DNA of 12,442 nt from SFJ001 sp045118955 (lineage in GTDB: Bacteria; Bacillota; Clostridia; Oscillospirales; Ruminococcaceae). Positions 1 through 6,114 of this stretch are shown piece after piece. Location: NCBI GenBank assembly GCA_045118955.1, contig JBGVKB010000024.1, forward strand, positions 1 through 12,442. Reading direction: 5' to 3'. Both the position numbers and the translations under genes were made by a program. The stretch's first letter is position 1; every line of letters begins with the position of its first letter. The notes beneath the pieces were generated by a model. It searched no databases. It was given only the letters and a program-made list of their open reading frames with translations, and was not told the DNA's origin.

Positions 1-385
1 CGGTGGCCTCGGCCTCCTCCCGGCTGCGCTTCTGCACGTTGATGGGGGCATCGGTGATGTTCTTCATCACCGACCAGTGGGGGAACATGTTGAAGTTCTG
101 GAACACCAGACCGAAATAGCGCTGGATGTGCTTGATCTGGGCGGCAGGGGCATACACCGCCTTGCCGTCCGGGCCGTCCTGCGCGGCCACCTCGCCGCTG
201 TACACCAGCTTGCCGGAGTCCATGGTCTCCAGCAGGGTGGCGCAGCGCAGCAGGGTGGACTTGCCGCTGCCGGAGGGGCCGATGATGGCCACAACCTCGC
301 CCTCCTCCACACTCAGGGAGATGTCGTGCAGCACGTCCAGCGTGCCGAAGCCCTTTTTCAGATGTTCGATCTCAAGCAGTTTCAT
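1..385 (-). CDS. Amino acid ABC transporter ATP-binding protein (partial, C-terminal part beyond window)
   Basis: ATP-hydrolysing subunit of a polar amino acid importer, acting on the cytoplasmic face of the membrane with the permease encoded just upstream. About 128 N-terminal residues are visible. They include the Walker A motif GPSGSGKST (residues 36-44, Lys42 binding the phosphates) and a Q-loop in VFQNFNMFPHWS (Gln96). An insert at about residues 65-85 precedes the Q-loop. The NFNMFPH signature after the Q-loop is typical of the GlnQ/HisP/ArtP group (PAAT family). The signature LSGGQ, Walker B and H-loop lie off the left edge. The start is the ATG at 385-383, with GGGAGG nine bases upstream. 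It begins 15 bases after the permease stop, so the two are co-transcribed. The substrate cannot be read from this subunit. Confidence 0.93.
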   Translation of the reverse strand, partial: MKLLEIEHLKKGFGTLDVLHDISLSVEEGEVVAIIGPSGSGKSTLLRCATLLETMDSGKLVYSGEVAAQDGPDGKAVYAPAAQIKHIQRYFGLVFQNFNMFPHWSVMKNITDAPINVQKRSREEAEAT

Positions 386-400
386 GGTGCGTCGCCTCCC

Positions 401-1084
401 TTACTCGTAGTAGCTCAATCCGGCTTCGATGCGATCCATCGCAGTGGCGACCACCAGATTGAAGATGTAATAGAAGATGCCGGCCACGAACAGCGGGATG
501 ATGTTGGAGTCGGCGGCGGCGATCTGCTTGGCCAGCGTGAACATCTCGGTGTAGGCGATGGCGAAGGCCAGCGAGGTGTCCTTGACCAGCGTGATGACCT
601 CATTGCCCACCGAGGGCAGCACCCGCTTGACCATCTGGGGCAGGATGATCTTCACGAAGGTCTGGGAACGGCTGTAGCCCAGCACCTGCGCGGCCTCGTA
701 CTGACCGTGGGGGATGGACTGGATGCCGCCGCGGTAGATCTCGGCGAAGTAGGCGGCGTAGTTGATGACAAAGCCGATGATGACCGCGTAGAAGCGGTAG
801 TCGCTGCTCAACTTGACGCGGAACAGGTAGAAGGGGCCAAAGAACACCACCAGAAGCTGCAGCATCAGTGGGGTGCCGCGCATGATGGAGATGTACAGCT
901 TGGTCAGCCACTGCAGGGGCTTAAATTTGGACATACGGCCAAACATGACCACAAGACCCAGCGGCAGAGAGAACAGCAGGGTCAGCACAAAGATGGTCAC
1001 GCTGGCGGCCATGCCGCTGGTGAGCTGCATGGTGATCTCAACAAAGGACGTGAGAGCGCCGGAAAGATCAAATTCCGCAAACAC
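401..1084 (-). CDS. Amino acid ABC transporter permease (HisM/GlnP family)
   Basis: Membrane channel subunit of the importer, 227 aa, normal for the family. Hydrophobic segments at about residues 25-49, 63-88, 97-117, 165-190 and 194-215 fit the five-helix core. The cytoplasmic EAA loop that docks on the ATPase is clear (E130-A131-A132, G136, then IILPQ at 146-150). RGTP at 69-72 and DTSLA at 169-173 are also typical of this family. The start is a GTG (1084-1082), chosen because AAAGGAGA lies about eight bases upstream and no nearby ATG is as well placed. It lies 100 bases after the binding-protein gene, and that gap holds a terminator-like hairpin. The next gene, the ATPase, follows after 15 bases. 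Confidence 0.95.
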   Translation of the reverse strand: MFAEFDLSGALTSFVEITMQLTSGMAASVTIFVLTLLFSLPLGLVVMFGRMSKFKPLQWLTKLYISIMRGTPLMLQLLVVFFGPFYLFRVKLSSDYRFYAVIIGFVINYAAYFAEIYRGGIQSIPHGQYEAAQVLGYSRSQTFVKIILPQMVKRVLPSVGNEVITLVKDTSLAFAIAYTEMFTLAKQIAAADSNIIPLFVAGIFYYIFNLVVATAMDRIEAGLSYYE

Positions 1085-1119
1085 CGGGGGATTCTCCTTT
1101 CAGGGTGAAGTGTGGGACA

Positions 1120-1170
1120 CAAAAATGCTGCTTTGGGCGAGGCGGCGCGAACCGCCCGGCCCAAGGCAGC
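1120..1170 (-). terminator. Terminator-like hairpin between binding protein and permease
   Basis: Read on the minus strand, GCTGC, TTGGGC and GGCGG pair with CCGCC, GCCCAA and GCAGC. The stem has one A/C mismatch, a 2x2 internal loop and a six-base loop, and is followed by A then TTTTT (1121-1125). It lies inside an operon, after the binding-protein stop and before the permease. The likely role is partial termination or protection of the upstream message, so that binding protein exceeds permease. The structure is seen in the sequence; the role is inferred. Confidence 0.65.
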
Positions 1171-1184
1171 AATAGGAAGCTTGT

Positions 1185-2015
1185 TTACTTGCTCAGGCAG
1201 ACACTGTCGGTCAGACCCCAGGTCTCGGCGATCTCGGCGAAGGTGCCGTCGTCCAGCATCTCGAACAGGGTGGCCTGCACCTGATCGCGCAGCTCCTCGT
1301 TGCCCAGCAGGAAGCCCACGCCGTACTGCTCGGAGGCGATGGTCTCGTCCAGAATGACATACGCGTCACCGCGCTGCTCGATCTGGTACTTGGCAACGCC
1401 CACGTCCATGGCGATGGCATCCACCACGCCGGCCTCCAGATTCATGAAAGCGGTGTTGTAGTCGGCGACCTGCTCCAGAGAGGCGAAGCTGGCGGCCAGA
1501 GCCTGGTTCTCCTCGCTGGCATCCTCGCCGGTCAGGGCGGCCAGAGCGGAGGAGTCAGCCTGCACGTTCACGACCTTGCCGGCCAGATCGGCCAGCGCGG
1601 CGATGCCGGAATCGGCGGCCACGACCACCACCTGGCTGTTGTCCACATAGGGCACGCTCCAGGTGTACTTGTCCTCACGGCCGTTCATGGTGAAGCCGTT
1701 CCAGATGCAGTCGATGGTGCCGCTGCTCAGCTCCATGTCCTTGCTGTCCCAGTCGATGGGCTGCTTGACCAGCTCCCAGCCGTTGCGGGCGCAGACCTCG
1801 GCGGCCAGATCCAGATCAAAGCCAACGTACTCCTGCGTGGCGGTGTCCAGGTAACCGTAGGGAGGGAAGGCGGCGTCGAAGCCGACGGTGAAGGTGGTTG
1901 CCTCGGCGCCGGAAGCGGCCTCGGAGGCAGGGGCGGAAGAAGAAGCAGCGCCGCAGCCGGCCAGCAGGGCGGCACACAGGCACAGGACAGTCATAACAGC
2001 GATCAGTTTTTTCAT
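1185..2015 (-). CDS. Amino acid ABC transporter substrate-binding lipoprotein
   Basis: Extracellular binding protein of the importer (SBP_bac_3 family), 276 aa. The signal peptide MKKLIAVMTVLCLCAALLAGC carries a lipobox LAGC with the lipid-attached cysteine at position 21, followed by a Ser/Ala-rich tether. The mature part opens with the family hallmark FTVGFDAAFPPYGYLD, then GFDLDLAAEVC and IDCIWNGFTMNGRE, typical of polar amino acid binders. The ATG at 2015 is preferred over an in-frame ATG at 2027: AAAGGA at 2027-2032 is correctly spaced for the former and touches the latter. It is first gene of the operon, behind a good promoter. The ligand (glutamine, cystine, basic amino acid or other) cannot be decided by eye. 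Confidence 0.94.
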   Translation of the reverse strand: MKKLIAVMTVLCLCAALLAGCGAASSSAPASEAASGAEATTFTVGFDAAFPPYGYLDTATQEYVGFDLDLAAEVCARNGWELVKQPIDWDSKDMELSSGTIDCIWNGFTMNGREDKYTWSVPYVDNSQVVVVAADSGIAALADLAGKVVNVQADSSALAALTGEDASEENQALAASFASLEQVADYNTAFMNLEAGVVDAIAMDVGVAKYQIEQRGDAYVILDETIASEQYGVGFLLGNEELRDQVQATLFEMLDDGTFAEIAETWGLTDSVCLSK

Positions 2016-2041
2016 GGTAAGGTTCATCCTTTCAAGGTCAG

Positions 2042-2066
2042 CCTGTGCGCAAAACTTGGGCACAGG
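2042..2066 (-). other. 5' leader hairpin of the transporter operon
   Basis: Perfect 7-bp inverted repeat, CCTGTGC (2042-2048) and GCACAGG (2060-2066), with an 11-base loop. It sits inside the predicted 5' untranslated leader, about 10 bases ahead of the ribosome binding site. It could stabilise the message or be an operator; neither is shown. Confidence 0.45.
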
Positions 2067-2083
2067 AGTATCAATGCTTTACC

Positions 2084-2112
2084 ATGATAACACAGTAGAA
2101 GGGATATGACAA
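2084..2112 (-). promoter_or_regulatory. Promoter of the amino acid transporter operon
   Basis: Minus-strand -35 TTGTCA (2112-2107) and -10 TATCAT (2089-2084) are separated by exactly 17 bases, each matching 5 of 6 sigma-A consensus positions. The predicted start near 2077 leaves a leader of about 60 bases before the binding-protein ATG. An 11-bp palindrome, CACGATTCGTG at 2142-2152, lies about 30 bases upstream of the -35 and might be a regulator site. Confidence 0.75.
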
Positions 2113-2190
2113 GGGGGGACGGGGGCTTTTTACCCTTTTGCCACGATTCGTGCGGAAACATCCGGTTTATTGGACAAAACGCCGAAGCAC

Positions 2191-3090
2191 TCAGCCATTG
2201 GCGGGGTGTGCGCGGCGGTATTCCGAGGGGGTGCAGCCCTTGGCCTGCCGGAAGGTGCGGGCGAAATAGCTCATTTCAGAGAAGCCGCACAGCGCGCCCA
2301 CCTCCGAGATGCGCAGGGAGGGGTCGTTCAGAAGCTCTACCGCTTTCTGGATACGGTACTGCTTCAGATACTGGATGGGGGTGGAGCCGATGGTGCTGTG
2401 GAAGCAGCGCAGGCATTCGCTGACGCTCACGGCGGCCTGCCGGGCGATCTGTTCCGTGGTCAGCTCCTCGGTGTAGTGCGTCTGAATGTACTGCAGCATG
2501 ACCTTGATGCGCTCGGCGTCCCGCAGTGCCTTGCCGGTGGCGTGACGGCGGGCGGCGGGGCGGTTGCTCACCAGCAGGAACAAAAGGCGGGAGAGCTGCC
2601 CGCGCACCTCGAATTCGTAGCCCGGCTCCTCCCGCACACCGGCGCGAAAGGCCTGCGCAATGGCCTGTACTGACTGTGCCTCCCATCCTTCGGCGGGGTG
2701 CAGAAGAATGCTGTGCAGGGCGGAGTCCTCAGTCACGGGGCGCAGATAATTCTGCCAGAACACGCTGTCCACCGTGCCGCCCACCAGCCGGGGGTGGAAT
2801 ACCACCGAATCCAGTAAGCATTCGCCGCCGATGCTGCGGCAGGCGTGCAGGACCCCGGCGTTGATGAACGCGCCGCAGCCTTCGGGCACGATGAAGCTCT
2901 CCGGCCCGGCGGTGACCACGGCCTGACCACGGGTGACCATGAGGATCTCCAGCTCATCGTGCCAGTGCCACGGCACCGGATTGCCGTCCAGATCGTCATG
3001 GTAAAAGGCGGCGGGGAAGGCCGCGGTGCCGTGTGCCACCAGCTCGCGCCCGTGGGCGTCGGTGGCGGCGGAACAGATGGATACCGACAT
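2191..3090 (-). CDS. AraC-family transcriptional regulator with N-terminal cupin sensor
   Basis: DNA-binding regulator of 299 aa. The N-terminal half is a cupin-like ligand-binding fold: WHWHDELEI (41-49), GCGAFINAGVLHA (71-83) and the strand-rich stretch around them. The C-terminal 100 residues are the AraC pair of helix-turn-helix motifs: first at about 209-230 (ELTTEQIARQAAVSVSECLR), second at about 259-281 (RISEVGALCGFSEMSYF), followed by the family signature ending GCTPSEYRR (285-293). The start ATG at 3090 has AAAGGAGC upstream. It is divergent from the MFS transporter at 3212, so control of that gene is the natural inference. The inducer is unknown, though cupin-type AraC proteins often sense sugars. 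I find no convincing promoter of its own. Confidence 0.93.
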   Translation of the reverse strand: MSVSICSAATDAHGRELVAHGTAAFPAAFYHDDLDGNPVPWHWHDELEILMVTRGQAVVTAGPESFIVPEGCGAFINAGVLHACRSIGGECLLDSVVFHPRLVGGTVDSVFWQNYLRPVTEDSALHSILLHPAEGWEAQSVQAIAQAFRAGVREEPGYEFEVRGQLSRLLFLLVSNRPAARRHATGKALRDAERIKVMLQYIQTHYTEELTTEQIARQAAVSVSECLRCFHSTIGSTPIQYLKQYRIQKAVELLNDPSLRISEVGALCGFSEMSYFARTFRQAKGCTPSEYRRAHPANG

Positions 3091-3140
3091 ATCGAAAACG
3101 CTCCTTTATCAGGAAGATTGAAGATTTTGTGTAATCAATA

Positions 3141-3167
3141 CGGCGATTTGATGCTAACAAATCGCCG
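3141..3167. promoter_or_regulatory. Operator candidate: perfect 10-7-10 inverted repeat
   Basis: CGGCGATTTG (3141-3150) and CAAATCGCCG (3158-3167) are exact reverse complements around the spacer atgctaa. The element lies in the divergent AraC/MFS intergenic region and overlaps the place where the transporter's -35 would be. Because it is upstream of the predicted transcription start, it is more likely a protein-binding site than an RNA hairpin. AraC proteins usually bind direct repeats, so the binder could be another regulator. Confidence 0.6.
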
Positions 3168-3183
3168 TGCATGATGATATAAT
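3154..3183 (+). promoter_or_regulatory. Promoter of the MFS transporter gene
   Basis: Perfect -10 TATAAT at 3178-3183, with a weaker -35 CTAACA (3154-3159, 4 of 6 positions) 18 bases upstream. The -35 falls inside the inverted repeat, consistent with control by occlusion or activation. Confidence 0.6.
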
Positions 3184-3211
3184 CGTATCATGGAACAAGG
3201 AGGAGCGCAAG

Positions 3212-4387
3212 ATGGTACATTTGCTTTTGGTCGTCATCTATTTGGCGTTTATCGGACTTGGTCTGCCGGATTCCCTGCTGGGGGCCGCGTGGCCTTTGAT
3301 GTACGGGCCGATGGGGGTGCCCGTGTCCTGGGCGGGCGGCATCTCCATGATCATCTCGCTGGGCACGGTGATCTCCAGCCTGAACAGCGACCGCCTTACC
3401 CGGGCGCTGGGCGCTGGGAAGGTCACGGCCATCAGTACGGCAATGACTATGTTGGCGCTGTTCGGATTTTCGGTGAGCCGGGAGTATTGGATGCTGTGCC
3501 TGCTGGCCGTTCCGTATGGTCTGGGCGCGGGCAGTGTGGATGCGGCGCTGAACAACTATGTGGCTCTGCACTACGCCAGCCGCCACATGAGCTGGCTGCA
3601 CTGTATGTGGGGCGTGGGTGCTTCCATCGGCCCGATGGTGCTCACCCGGGCGCTGGCGGGCGGTCTGGGCTGGGATGCCGGCTACCGCCATGTGGCGCTG
3701 ATGCAGTTGGCGCTGGCGGCGCTGCTGTTCCTGAGCCTGCCCCTGTGGAAGCACAGCCCCGGCGAGGAGAGCGAAGCGGAGGGAGCGCCCGCCCCGCTGC
3801 GCCTGCCGCAGGTGCTGGCGGTGCCGGGGGCAAAGGCGGCGCTGGCGACCTTCTTCTGCTACTGCGCGCTGGAGCAGACCGCGGGCCTATGGGGTGCGAG
3901 CTACCTGAACCTGCACTGGGGGCTGTCCTCGGAGGAGGCCGCCGCCGGCGCCGGGCTGTTCTATATGGGCATCACCGCCGGGCGTGCGGTCTGTGGGTTT
4001 ATCACCCTGAAGCTGAGCGACCGTCAGATGGTGCGGCTGGGCTGTGGGGTCATCGGTCTGGGTGTGCTGGCGTTGGCTCTGCCCCTCGGCATGGGAGCCG
4101 CCAAGGCCGGCCTTGTGCTGGTGGGAGTGGGCTGTGCGCCCATCTTCCCCAGTCTGCTGCACGCCACGCCGGACAACTTCGGGGCGGAGCGCTCGCAGGC
4201 GCTGGTGGGCGTTCAGATGGCCAGCGCCTATGTGGGCACCTGCCTTGCGCCGCCGGTGTTCGGCTTGCTGGCGGGATGGCTGGGCACCGGCCTGCTGCCG
4301 GTGTATCTGCTGACGCTGCTGGCCGTGATGGCGGCGGCTGATCGCGCACTGTGCCGGACGGTGGACAACGCCCGGGCGCGTGCCTGA
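3212..4387 (+). CDS. MFS transporter
   Basis: Integral membrane transporter of the major facilitator superfamily, 391 aa with about 12 hydrophobic helices. Charged MFS loops follow helix 2 (SDRLTRALGAGKV, about 59-71) and recur in the second half (SDRQMVRLG). The central loop (KHSPGEESEAEGAP) separates two six-helix bundles. The start ATG at 3212 has AAGGAGG at 3197-3203, eight bases upstream, and is preferred over an in-frame ATG at 3167 that lies inside the inverted repeat. The overall look, with FIGLGLPDSLLGAAWP at the N terminus, resembles the fucose-permease-like MFS branch, but the substrate is not identifiable. It is divergent from the AraC regulator and ends at a two-way terminator. 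Confidence 0.9.
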   Translation: MVHLLLVVIYLAFIGLGLPDSLLGAAWPLMYGPMGVPVSWAGGISMIISLGTVISSLNSDRLTRALGAGKVTAISTAMTMLALFGFSVSREYWMLCLLAVPYGLGAGSVDAALNNYVALHYASRHMSWLHCMWGVGASIGPMVLTRALAGGLGWDAGYRHVALMQLALAALLFLSLPLWKHSPGEESEAEGAPAPLRLPQVLAVPGAKAALATFFCYCALEQTAGLWGASYLNLHWGLSSEEAAAGAGLFYMGITAGRAVCGFITLKLSDRQMVRLGCGVIGLGVLALALPLGMGAAKAGLVLVGVGCAPIFPSLLHATPDNFGAERSQALVGVQMASAYVGTCLAPPVFGLLAGWLGTGLLPVYLLTLLAVMAAADRALCRTVDNARARA

Positions 4388-4389
4388 TA

Positions 4390-4450
4390 AAAAGCAAAAA
4401 AGCACGCCGGTGCAGCCCTGTGAGGCCGCATCGGCGTGCTTCTTTTTTAT
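4390..4450. terminator. Bidirectional rho-independent terminator
   Basis: AGCACGCCG (4401-4409) pairs perfectly with CGGCGTGCT (4432-4440); the stem continues inward with TGC/GCA and GCC/GGC. It is followed by TCTTTTTT on the plus strand and preceded by AAAAAGCAAAAA, which gives a T-tract for the minus strand. It serves both convergent genes, the MFS transporter and the esterase. Confidence 0.9.
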
Positions 4451-4471
4451 AAGTAGGGGATGCTCAGGGGA

Positions 4472-5218
4472 TCAGCCCAGAACGTGACCCAGGAAGTAAG
4501 GCCACTGGATCATCCACCAAGGCCAGTCGTGGTTCACGTCGGTACCCCAGATGTCGATCCAGGCGTTGATGCCCTTGCTGGCGAGGACGTCCTTCAGCTC
4601 GCGGGTGCTGGCCAGCAGCTCGTCCTCCCAAGCGCCCTGACCGACGCTGACGATGAAGGACTGAGCCTGATTGTACAGCGCGATGTGGGGATGGTCGTTG
4701 GGCATCAGGGGCAGGAAGTTCAGGGGGCTGTTGGCGTAGACTAGGTCGTCCATGTAATCGCCGAAGAACATATCGGCGCGGTAGCAGCCGGACATGGCGA
4801 TGGTGCCGTTGAACACGTCGGGACGGCGCAGGAAGTAGTTCACCGCGTGGCTGGCGCCCATGCTGCAGCCGGCCGCGATGATCTGGCCCATATACTGGCC
4901 GCCGTTGATCTCGTGGAAGCGGGGGATCAGCTCCTCAATGATGTAGTTGAACCAGCGCTCATGCATCTCGATGCGGGGACGGGCGGGGCCGTTGTTGTCC
5001 CAGCTCTCCTTGTCGATGGAGTCCACACAGATCATCTGCATACGGCCGCTGTCGATCCAGGGAGCGGCCAGCTCGTGCATCTTGCGGTCCTCGAAGTCGA
5101 AGAAGCGGCCGCCCTGGCAGGGGAACACCAGAACGGGACGACCGGCATGACCGTAGATCTTGAACTCCATGTCGCGGTTCAGATGATGGCTGTACTCCTT
5201 ATAGTAACGGATCTCCAT
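4472..5218 (-). CDS. Putative esterase, alpha/beta hydrolase (Esterase D-like family)
   Basis: Serine hydrolase of 248 aa in the putative-esterase family (PF00756 type). The nucleophile elbow is GCSMG (117-121, Ser119). The likely acid is Asp199 or Glu198 in the stretch after FIVSVGQG, and the base is His230 in DVNHDWPWW near the C terminus, so the triad looks complete. RPVLVFPCQGG (27-37) supplies the strand and oxyanion region. No signal peptide or membrane segment is seen, so it is cytoplasmic. ATG at 5218 has AAAGGAA upstream. It follows the DUF4250 gene by 29 bases and may share its transcript. The natural ester is unknown. Confidence 0.88.
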   Translation of the reverse strand: MEIRYYKEYSHHLNRDMEFKIYGHAGRPVLVFPCQGGRFFDFEDRKMHELAAPWIDSGRMQMICVDSIDKESWDNNGPARPRIEMHERWFNYIIEELIPRFHEINGGQYMGQIIAAGCSMGASHAVNYFLRRPDVFNGTIAMSGCYRADMFFGDYMDDLVYANSPLNFLPLMPNDHPHIALYNQAQSFIVSVGQGAWEDELLASTRELKDVLASKGINAWIDIWGTDVNHDWPWWMIQWPYFLGHVLG

Positions 5219-5247
5219 GGGAAATCATTCCTTTCGATGTTTGTTTT

Positions 5248-5424
5248 TCAGCAAAAACGATTTTGCTCGGGCGAGTACTCGTACCCGATCCCGGCCAGTG
5301 CGGCGCAGAGATCGGTCTCGCTGAGATCCAAATCCTCGCACAGGGCGCACAGGGAAGGGTAGCGGTCCCGCAATTGGGTGTTGATGTAGCTCAGCAGCAT
5401 CACGGGATCCTTGGGAATGCTCAT
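5248..5424 (-). CDS. DUF4250 domain-containing small protein
   Basis: Fifty-eight residues that match the DUF4250 pattern along their whole length: an N-terminal PKDPVMLLSYINTQLRDRYPSL, then a short helix with LCEDLDLSETDL, ending GYEYSPEQNRFC. The function of the family is not known. The ATG at 5424 is used because the conserved part starts there and AGAGG lies at a good distance upstream; a longer in-frame reading from 5463 would begin inside the rpmB terminator. A 7-bp inverted repeat AGCAAAA/TTTTGCT (5250-5267) overlaps its 3' end. Its promoter is not evident; read-through from rpmB is possible. Confidence 0.85.
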   Translation of the reverse strand: MSIPKDPVMLLSYINTQLRDRYPSLCALCEDLDLSETDLCAALAGIGYEYSPEQNRFC

Positions 5425-5460
5425 AGTTCTACCTCTTTGCCCCAGTAAAGGGGTCGGATA

Positions 5461-5493
5461 CAAGAAAAGCCGGCCACGGGGTGTGACCGGCCT
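5461..5493 (-). terminator. Rho-independent terminator of rpmB
   Basis: On the minus strand, a 9-bp stem GCCGGTCAC/GTGGCCGGC (one G-T pair) closes a five-base loop and is followed by TTTTCTTG. It starts 17 bases after the rpmB stop, so most rpmB transcripts should end here. Confidence 0.85.
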
Positions 5494-5507
5494 AATGCAC
5501 TGTTGGA

Positions 5508-5696
5508 TCAGATAGCGCGGGTAACCTTACCCGAACGCAGACAACGGGTGCAGGCGTGAATATACTTGGGAGACCCATCAACGATCGCCTTCACGCGCTT
5601 CACATTGGGCTTCCAGGTACGGTTGCTCCGACGATGAGAGTGGGAAACCTGGATACCGAAGGTCACGCCCTTACCACAACAATCACACTTTGCCAT
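5508..5696 (-). CDS. rpmB: 50S ribosomal protein L28
   Basis: Structural protein of the large ribosomal subunit, 62 aa. It carries the family pattern MAKCDCCGKG, then GIQVSHSHRRSNRTWKPN, and a C-terminal CTRCLRSGKV. Two CxxC pairs (C4/C7 and C49/C52) make it the zinc-binding form of L28. ATG at 5696 is preferred over an in-frame ATG at 5720: AGGAGGTG lies just upstream of 5696 and the conserved protein begins at MAK. It has its own promoter(s) and terminator, so it is probably monocistronic. Confidence 0.97.
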   Translation of the reverse strand: MAKCDCCGKGVTFGIQVSHSHRRSNRTWKPNVKRVKAIVDGSPKYIHACTRCLRSGKVTRAI

Positions 5697-5731
5697 TCTG
5701 CTGCACCTCCTCGTAATCAAATCGCTAGATT

Positions 5732-5760
5732 AGTTTATCAAATTTCAGCGCAAAATGCAA
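5732..5760 (-). promoter_or_regulatory. Proximal rpmB promoter candidate
   Basis: Minus-strand TTGCAT (5760-5755) and TAAACT (5737-5732) are spaced by 17 bases in an A/T-rich stretch. The -10 matches 4 of 6 positions and the -35 3 of 6. The AAAATGC/GCATTTT inverted repeat (5752-5767) overlaps the -35. Confidence 0.5.
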
Positions 5761-5783
5761 GCATTTTTTTGAAATATTACAAA

Positions 5784-5879
5784 AAACTTTTGCGCACATC
5801 CTCCCCGCCCATTTTATGGGGGCCGGAAGGGGAGAACGAACGGCCCGACGCGCACTTTTTTGGTGCCTTAAAGACCGAC
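5784..5879 (-). ncRNA. Candidate structured leader or small RNA upstream of rpmB
   Basis: A strong minus-strand promoter would start transcription near 5879. The following 95 bases can fold into a closed structure: CAAAAAA pairs with TTTTTTG, GTGCGC pairs with a second GTGCGC (through G-U pairs), and inside CTCCCC pairs with GGGGAG around CCCAT-AAA-ATGGG. A competing helix GGGCCG/CGGCCC overlaps this inner fold. I do not recognise a known riboswitch, 6S or SRP RNA. It may be an rpmB leader or an independent small RNA; existence rests on structure and promoter only. Confidence 0.35.
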
Positions 5880-5885
5880 TAAAAT

Positions 5886-5914
5886 AATATATCACAGCTT
5901 TCGCGTTTTTTCAA
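5886..5914 (-). promoter_or_regulatory. Strong minus-strand promoter, distal to rpmB
   Basis: TTGAAA (5914-5909) and TATATT (5891-5886) are spaced by 17 bases, each 5 of 6 to consensus, with an extended -10 TGA directly before TATATT. It fires away from the peptidase operon, toward rpmB, about 180 bases ahead of its start codon. Confidence 0.7.
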
Positions 5915-5937
5915 GAGGAAAGTGCGCAAAACGGGGC

Positions 5938-5966
5938 TTGAGCTTTATCGGGCTTGGGGCTATAAT
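5938..5966 (+). promoter_or_regulatory. Promoter of the M50 peptidase-scpAB operon
   Basis: TTGAGC (5938-5943) and a perfect TATAAT (5961-5966) are spaced by 17 bases. The predicted start near 5973 gives a leader of about 142 bases. It is back to back with the minus-strand promoter at 5886-5914. Confidence 0.75.
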
Positions 5967-6072
5967 TATCTTGTATTATTATGGCTCGATGTACCCTTTT
6001 TTGATGGCGCGGAGAAAAGACGCTGCACGGGTGCGGCGGGCGCTCTTACATAATATAAACACACTGACAGCC

Positions 6073-6101
6073 GCAGGCGCGGGAGCGGCTCCGCGCCCTG
6101 C
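6073..6101 (+). other. GC-rich hairpin directly before the peptidase ribosome binding site
   Basis: GCAGG/CCTGC and CGCGG/CCGCG form a 10-bp stem with a single bulged C and a short loop. Its 3' side ends at 6101, touching AAGGAGG at 6102-6108. It could influence translation start or arise by chance in GC-rich DNA. Confidence 0.45.
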
Positions 6102-6114
6102 AAGGAGGCACGCT

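Larger units (their letters stand above)
5697..6114. other. Gene-free regulatory stretch between rpmB and the M50 peptidase
   Basis: These 418 bases hold no convincing gene. From left to right they contain the rpmB ribosome binding site and proximal promoter (5732-5760), a possible structured minus-strand RNA (about 5784-5879), a distal minus-strand promoter (5886-5914), the divergent plus-strand promoter (5938-5966), and a 142-base leader ending in a GC-rich hairpin before the peptidase start. Confidence 0.7.

Noticed and set aside
77..1108. Long plus-strand open frame across the ABC transporter genes
   Set aside because: It runs antisense to the ATPase and permease, which have intact motifs on the minus strand.
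2016..2063. Longer start for the binding protein (ATG at 2027 or 2063)
   Set aside because: The signal peptide begins at the ATG at 2015, the Shine-Dalgarno fits only that one, and the extension would put charged residues before it.
3141..3167. Inverted repeat as a transcription terminator
   Set aside because: It lies between divergent genes, has no T-tract, and is upstream of the predicted start of the transporter transcript.
5790..5880. A known structured RNA (6S, SRP, tRNA or ribosomal leader)
   Set aside because: I could not match conserved sequence of any of these; only a generic foldable element can be claimed.
5938..6114. N-terminal extension of the M50 peptidase
   Set aside because: The frame is open, but it begins inside the -35 of the operon promoter, the added residues are Ala/Arg-rich with no family match, and AAGGAGG is perfectly placed for the ATG at 6115.
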